Shown: one piece after another, positions 6,205 to 8,559 of the stretch | Numbering within the stretch: the first letter of the stretch is position 1 | How the letters are laid out: each line of letters starts with the position of its first letter | Origin: JASFJH01 sp050117725 | GTDB lineage: Bacteria; Pseudomonadota; Gammaproteobacteria; AKS1 | Assembly: GCA_050117725.1 (NCBI GenBank) | Contig: JASFME010000089.1 | Span: 1-8,559, forward strand | Length of the DNA stretch: 8,559 nt | Direction: 5' to 3' | Made by a program: the position numbers and the translations under genes | The notes under the pieces: model-generated | The model's database searches: none | Told to the model about the DNA's origin: nothing | What the model saw: the letters and a program-made list of their open reading frames with translations, nothing else

Positions 6205-6434
6205 TTGCCCGGAATTCTGTCTGTAACCATCGATAGAGCAGCACGATTGCACCACTTAAACCTCATAATAATAAAGGTAATAAGGTTGGCGATAGATGTC
6301 AGGAATTTTGTCGTTGAAGTCGCGGGTACTTTACTTTCGCCCGTTTCTATTTTAGTTAATGATATATATCAATGTTTAAGGTTTAATTCTGAAGTAACGT
6401 TAATCATCTAACTTGACCAGGCAGCGAGACAATC
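6205..6434. other. AT-rich intergenic region with promoter elements
   Basis: 230 bp between the transporter and the BCAM0308-like gene. The base composition is visibly more AT-rich than the flanking genes from about 6240. The frame beginning with TTG at 6205 has no ribosome binding site and no family features, so it is not called. The region holds the FNR-type box at 6359-6372. I see no clear intrinsic terminator for the upstream operon. Confidence 0.6.
6359..6372 (+). promoter_or_regulatory. FNR/Anr-type binding site ahead of the BCAM0308-like gene
   Basis: ATGATATATATCAA matches the FNR/Anr consensus TTGAT-N4-ATCAA at 9 of 10 defined positions, with only the first T changed. Its inner 12 bp TGATATATATCA are a perfect palindrome. 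The centre lies 69 bp before the ATG at 6435. If used as a class II activator site (centred near -41.5), transcription would start near 6407, leaving a 5' leader of about 28 nt. The corresponding -10 region (TAACGT, 6395-6400, or nearby TTAATC) is a poor match. Oxygen-responsive activation is inference from this motif and from what I recall of the downstream family. Confidence 0.55.
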
Positions 6435-6923
6435 ATGAGTGAAGCAAACAAGCCTCAGAATAGAGGGGATCGCCTTATCCGTGAACTGGATCATGATCCC
6501 TATCATTCCAAGCGCAAAATAAAGGAACCGACAGCCTGCCCGAACTGTGGCGCCGTTTACCAGCAAGGGAGATGGAAATGGGGCGAGGCCCCTGAGGATG
6601 TGCATAGGCAACTTTGCCCCGCCTGCCAACGTATCGAGGACAGGGTGCCTGCAGCGTTCCTGACCCTGCGCGGCGAGTTTTTTATGGAGCATCGCGATGA
6701 GATCATGAATCTTGTCCACAACTATGAACAGCGCGAAAGGCTGGAGCATCCTCTCAAACGCATTATGGGCAGCGAGGAACAGGAAGACGGCTTCGTGATG
6801 ACGTTTACCGATGCCCACCTTGCGCGTGGCATTGGTGACGCGATTCACCATGCGTATGAGGGTGATGTAGATTATCAATACACGAAAGAGGACATCATGC
6901 TGCGCGTGACCTGGGAGCGATAA
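6435..6923 (+). CDS. BCAM0308-family zinc-binding protein, probably low-oxygen induced
   Basis: A 162-residue soluble protein. The N-terminal region holds two CxxC pairs, CPNC (35-38) and CPAC (61-64), 22 residues apart, typical of a zinc ribbon, with a GRWKWGEAPED segment between them. The C-terminal part has HPLKRIM (105-111), FTDAHLARGIGDAIHHAYEG (124-143) and a final LRVTWER. This layout matches what I remember of the BCAM0308 family, named after a gene in the low-oxygen-activated (lxa) locus of Burkholderia cenocepacia. The molecular function is unknown; the ribbon resembles those of RNA- or ribosome-binding proteins, which is only a hint. The ATG at 6435 has a weak binding site (GAG at 6426-6428). 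It appears to be a single-gene unit with an FNR-type box upstream, and it converges on the leftward gene ending at 7060. Confidence 0.75.
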   Translation: MSEANKPQNRGDRLIRELDHDPYHSKRKIKEPTACPNCGAVYQQGRWKWGEAPEDVHRQLCPACQRIEDRVPAAFLTLRGEFFMEHRDEIMNLVHNYEQRERLEHPLKRIMGSEEQEDGFVMTFTDAHLARGIGDAIHHAYEGDVDYQYTKEDIMLRVTWER

Positions 6924-6982
6924 CCCGCCCCCGGATCTTGACGGCGGTAACGGCCGGCAAGCTGCTGCGTCAGACCAATAAA

Positions 6983-7011
6983 AATGCCGCTATGCAAGGC
7001 ATGGCGGCATT
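6983..7011 (-). terminator. Strong intrinsic terminator of the leftward small periplasmic protein gene
   Basis: A 13-bp stem (6983-6995 pairing with 6999-7011; AATGCCGCTATGC against GCATGGCGGCATT, with a single T-G pair) closed by a 3-nt loop AAG. Read on the minus strand it is followed by TTTTTATT (complement of 6975-6982), the expected U-tract. It lies 48 bp after the stop of the gene at 7060. No T-tract follows on the plus strand, so for the convergent BCAM0308-like gene it would be a weaker end. Confidence 0.85.
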
Positions 7012-7059
7012 ATGCTCAGGCCGGGGCAACCCTTCAGGCTGACCCGTCCTGCTGTGCCG

Positions 7060-7440
7060 TCAGAGCTGGTTGCCGTCGACAAAATTCTTCAGCGTATGGG
7101 TATGTTCCCCGTTCCTGACCTTGTGGTAAACGCCGCCACCGACGTCGATGACCTGCGTGCATTTTTCAGACCCGAAGCTGACACAGTGATGGCCCTCGTC
7201 ATCGATGCGCCACTCCCCCTGCTTTCTTTTTCCGTTACTTTTTTGCAGGTTATGGACACCGTCCGCGGAAGAAAAGACCCGGAAATCCTTGCCCTTGCTT
7301 TCATTATGACCGTCAAACGTCTTGTTGCTGAAAAGGGCCCTGGCCTCATTGGCGGACAAGACCTTTTCAGCCATGGCGAAATTTGTCGCCAGTGCCAGCA
7401 TGGCGCCAAGCACGCCCGGAATAACAATACTGCTTTTCAT
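7060..7440 (-). CDS. Small periplasmic protein of unknown function (126 aa, DUF995-like pattern)
   Basis: An exported protein with a signal peptide: a basic start MKSS, hydrophobic core to about residue 22, and likely cleavage after AMA (residue 24). The mature part of about 102 residues has NEARALFSNKTFDGH (31-45), GKDFRVFSSADG (50-61), GEWRIDDEGHHCVSFGSEKC (75-94), then VYHKVRNG near the end. The 'LFxxKTxxG ... GxWRxDDxGxxCV' pattern recalls DUF995-type and related small periplasmic proteins of beta-strand character, a tentative link. C86 and C94 could form a disulfide. The open frame reaches 7569, but the ATG at 7438-7440 has an ideal AGGAGGT site (7447-7453) 6 nt upstream and fits the signal peptide. 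A TGTAAC sequence about 70 bp upstream could be part of an ECF-sigma-type promoter, not convincingly. The gene ends in a strong terminator. Confidence 0.8.
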   Translation of the reverse strand: MKSSIVIPGVLGAMLALATNFAMAEKVLSANEARALFSNKTFDGHNESKGKDFRVFSSADGVHNLQKSNGKRKQGEWRIDDEGHHCVSFGSEKCTQVIDVGGGVYHKVRNGEHTHTLKNFVDGNQL

Positions 7441-7578
7441 CAAGATACCTCCTGTTTGTGTCTTCTCGTTATTCAACGAAGCTACAACTCTAACATTCAG
7501 GAATGACGTTACAAAAGGGGGGGTAAATACACGCACAGGCTGCCACTGGCGGTGTTGAATCCATTGCACCTGTGATCG

Positions 7579-8085
7579 TTACAGTTTTCTGCTGTCATAG
7601 GCCCAGTTCAGCAGCGCCTGGCGCTGCCTTGGCCGGCAGCCGCAATCGCCCTGATTGCAGTTTTTCCTGATCTGCGCAATATGACGTGTCATCGCCTTCC
7701 ACCTTTTTATCTGGCGCTCGTCATCCGGGCAGCGCCTGCCCATGTAGTAGCGGCAATACCATTGAAACCAGCCGCGGGGGTCCTGTTCGTAAATCCAGCC
7801 TTTTTCCCGCCACACCGACAGGGGTTGCGAGGCCATGACCCCGAAATAGTTCAGGTCCGGATCGTGGCGTTCATGGCACAGCCTGGCGTTTTTGAACCAG
7901 TCCCGGGGAAATTCGTCCCGGCAGTCGGTCATGTACTTGCCGCCGAACACGCCCATTTCCAGCATCTGTTTCGGGGTCAACTCGGGTTTGAATGCCGGGT
8001 GGAAATGTTTGCCGGCCGGCTCGGTCCGGTAATAGACGTAGTTCTGCTGCATAAGATCATTGACGACAACCCGGTTTTTTTTCAT
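7579..8085 (-). CDS. Conserved Cys/Trp/Tyr-rich protein of unknown function (168 aa)
   Basis: A soluble protein with no signal peptide or membrane segment. It has seven cysteines (C55, C70, C111, C119, C143, C148, C150) and many aromatic residues. Striking segments are LTPKQMLEMGVFGGKYMTDC (36-55), DLNYFGVMASQPLSVWREKG (77-96), DPRGWFQWYCRYYMGRRC (102-119), NCNQGDCGC (142-150) and RPRQRQALLNWAYDSRKL (151-168). I remember very similar uncharacterised proteins in diverse organisms but know no name or function, and I cannot confirm that here. The clustered Cys (CxxxxCxC near the end) could bind a metal. The density of RxxxRRxxR and aromatic residues would suit nucleic-acid binding, which is inference. 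The ATG at 8083-8085 has GAGGCAGG 5-10 nt upstream. It is separated from both neighbours by more than 100 bp, so it is probably transcribed alone. Confidence 0.8.
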   Translation of the reverse strand: MKKNRVVVNDLMQQNYVYYRTEPAGKHFHPAFKPELTPKQMLEMGVFGGKYMTDCRDEFPRDWFKNARLCHERHDPDLNYFGVMASQPLSVWREKGWIYEQDPRGWFQWYCRYYMGRRCPDDERQIKRWKAMTRHIAQIRKNCNQGDCGCRPRQRQALLNWAYDSRKL

Positions 8086-8160
8086 CGCGGCCTGCCTCGG
8101 TATTCACCGCCGGTGGTTACAGCTTACAAGTTAGCGCAATCGTGACAACGAGAACAGCAA

Positions 8161-8186
8161 GTGACGTGTATTCAACGCGCCGTCAC
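8161..8186. repeat. Inverted repeat after the DUF427 gene
   Basis: GTGACG (8161-8166) and CGTCAC (8181-8186) form a 6-bp stem with a 14-nt loop, 3 bp beyond the DUF427 stop. There is no T-run on the minus strand after it, so it is at best a weak or factor-dependent transcript end. Confidence 0.25.
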
Positions 8187-8188
8187 CT

Positions 8189-8479
8189 TCATTGCTTCCC
8201 ATCGGCGATGTCCACACCCTGCCAGAATGCGATACGTCCGCGGATCTCGCTGGCCGCCTGTTTAGGCTCCGGGTAATACCAGGCCGCATCCTCTTTCAGC
8301 TCGCCACCGACGTTGATCGAGTAATAGTGCGCCACGCCCTTCCAGGGGCAAGTTGTCTGCGTGTCGCTGGGCACGAGATATTCCATATTGACCGCACCCA
8401 CCGGGAAATAACAGTTGTCTTCCACCACAACTATGTCGTCACTTTCGGCAAGGGTCACGCCTTTCCAGATCGCCTTCAT
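8189..8479 (-). CDS. DUF427 domain protein
   Basis: A 96-residue single-domain protein of the DUF427 (PF04248) family, cytoplasmic, with no established biochemical role. The family pattern is complete: MKAIWKGVTLAESDDIVVVE (1-20), CYFPVGAVNMEYL (23-35), PSDTQTTCPWKGVAHYYSI (37-55), AAWYYPEPK (65-73), and GRIAFWQGV (81-89) near the end. The open frame continues upstream to an ATG at 8489-8491 and a TTG at 8501-8503. I chose the ATG at 8477-8479 because the family usually begins with this MKAIW-type sequence. A GGGGA (8492-8496) lies 12 nt ahead of it and is rather far. The start overlaps the stop of a possible upstream ORF by ATGA, which would favour coupled translation. Confidence 0.85.
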   Translation of the reverse strand: MKAIWKGVTLAESDDIVVVEDNCYFPVGAVNMEYLVPSDTQTTCPWKGVAHYYSINVGGELKEDAAWYYPEPKQAASEIRGRIAFWQGVDIADGKQ

Positions 8480-8559
8480 CGTCTGTACCATTCCCCGGGA
8501 CAACGGGGATCACCCCAGCATTTATGCCGGAAGATTGCCACGCCCGTATTGTGCAGCCC
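8476..8559 (-). CDS. Possible C-terminal end of an upstream gene overlapping the DUF427 start
   Basis: One minus-strand frame is open from the window edge to a TGA at 8476-8478, giving 27 residues that include RHKCWGDPRCPGEWYRR at the end. The stop overlaps the DUF427 ATG as ATGA, a common operon junction. I recognise no family; the two cysteines seven apart are the only notable feature. At 27 codons an open frame can occur by chance (one of the other two frames closes, one stays open), so this is a candidate only. Confidence 0.3.
   Translation of the reverse strand, partial: GLHNTGVAIFRHKCWGDPRCPGEWYRR

Noticed and set aside
6205..6411. 68-codon frame after the MFS gene
   Set aside because: It begins with TTG right at the previous stop, has no binding site, and covers the FNR-type box and promoter region.
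7012..7506. 164-codon plus-strand frame
   Set aside because: Antisense to the small periplasmic protein, which has a signal peptide, an ideal ribosome binding site and a terminator.
7681..8145. 154-codon plus-strand frame
   Set aside because: Antisense to the patterned Cys/Trp-rich protein and without motifs of its own.
8493..8516. Two mutually exclusive hairpins (CCCCG/CGGGG and GGGG/CCCC) before DUF427, as an attenuator
   Set aside because: Stems are only 4-5 bp in GC-rich sequence, and the region may be coding for the upstream gene end, so there is not enough to claim regulation.

Overview
The window looks like a gammaproteobacterial chromosome segment of moderate GC content. The best lineage marker is a clear CmoM (tRNA wobble-uridine methyltransferase). 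A persulfide dioxygenase/transporter pair fits an organism that handles reduced sulfur. No IS element, phage gene, CRISPR array, rRNA or tRNA was recognised. The content is chromosomal housekeeping and accessory genes rather than a mobile island. Names below come from reading the protein sequences, not from database searches.

Left part (1-3438): every gene reads leftward. It holds the 5' end of an N-formylglutamate amidohydrolase-like gene (1-164), then a 530-bp stretch without a convincing gene. Next comes an archaeal-type S-adenosylmethionine synthetase (695-1894), directly preceded by a 32-codon ORF for a probable one-helix peptide (1906-2004) that had not been listed as an ORF. These are followed by a small exported protein of unknown function (2138-2446) and cmoM (2662-3438). 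The synthetase makes the AdoMet that CmoM consumes, but they are separate transcription units and the link may be coincidental.

Middle (3439-6923): after a 694-bp mostly empty divergent region the genes read rightward. A persulfide dioxygenase (ETHE1/Blh type, 4133-4885) and an MFS transporter (4891-6204, GTG start) lie 5 bp apart and form a probable sulfide-detoxification operon. A near-perfect AT-rich palindrome sits just upstream and is a candidate operator. A separate gene (6435-6923) encodes a two-CxxC zinc-binding protein of the BCAM0308 type. A near-consensus FNR/Anr box lies 63-76 bp ahead of its start, which fits low-oxygen control.

Right part (6924-8559): genes again read leftward. 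A 13-bp hairpin with a T-tract terminates the gene for a small periplasmic protein (7060-7440) that converges on the BCAM0308-like gene. Beyond it are a conserved Cys/Trp-rich protein of unknown function (7579-8085), a DUF427 protein (8189-8479), and possibly the last 27 codons of another gene that overlaps the DUF427 start by ATGA (8476-8559).

The items most worth a second look are the hidden small ORF ahead of the archaeal-type synthetase, the persulfide dioxygenase/MFS operon with its palindrome and unusual Cys-rich tail, and the FNR box ahead of the BCAM0308-like gene.
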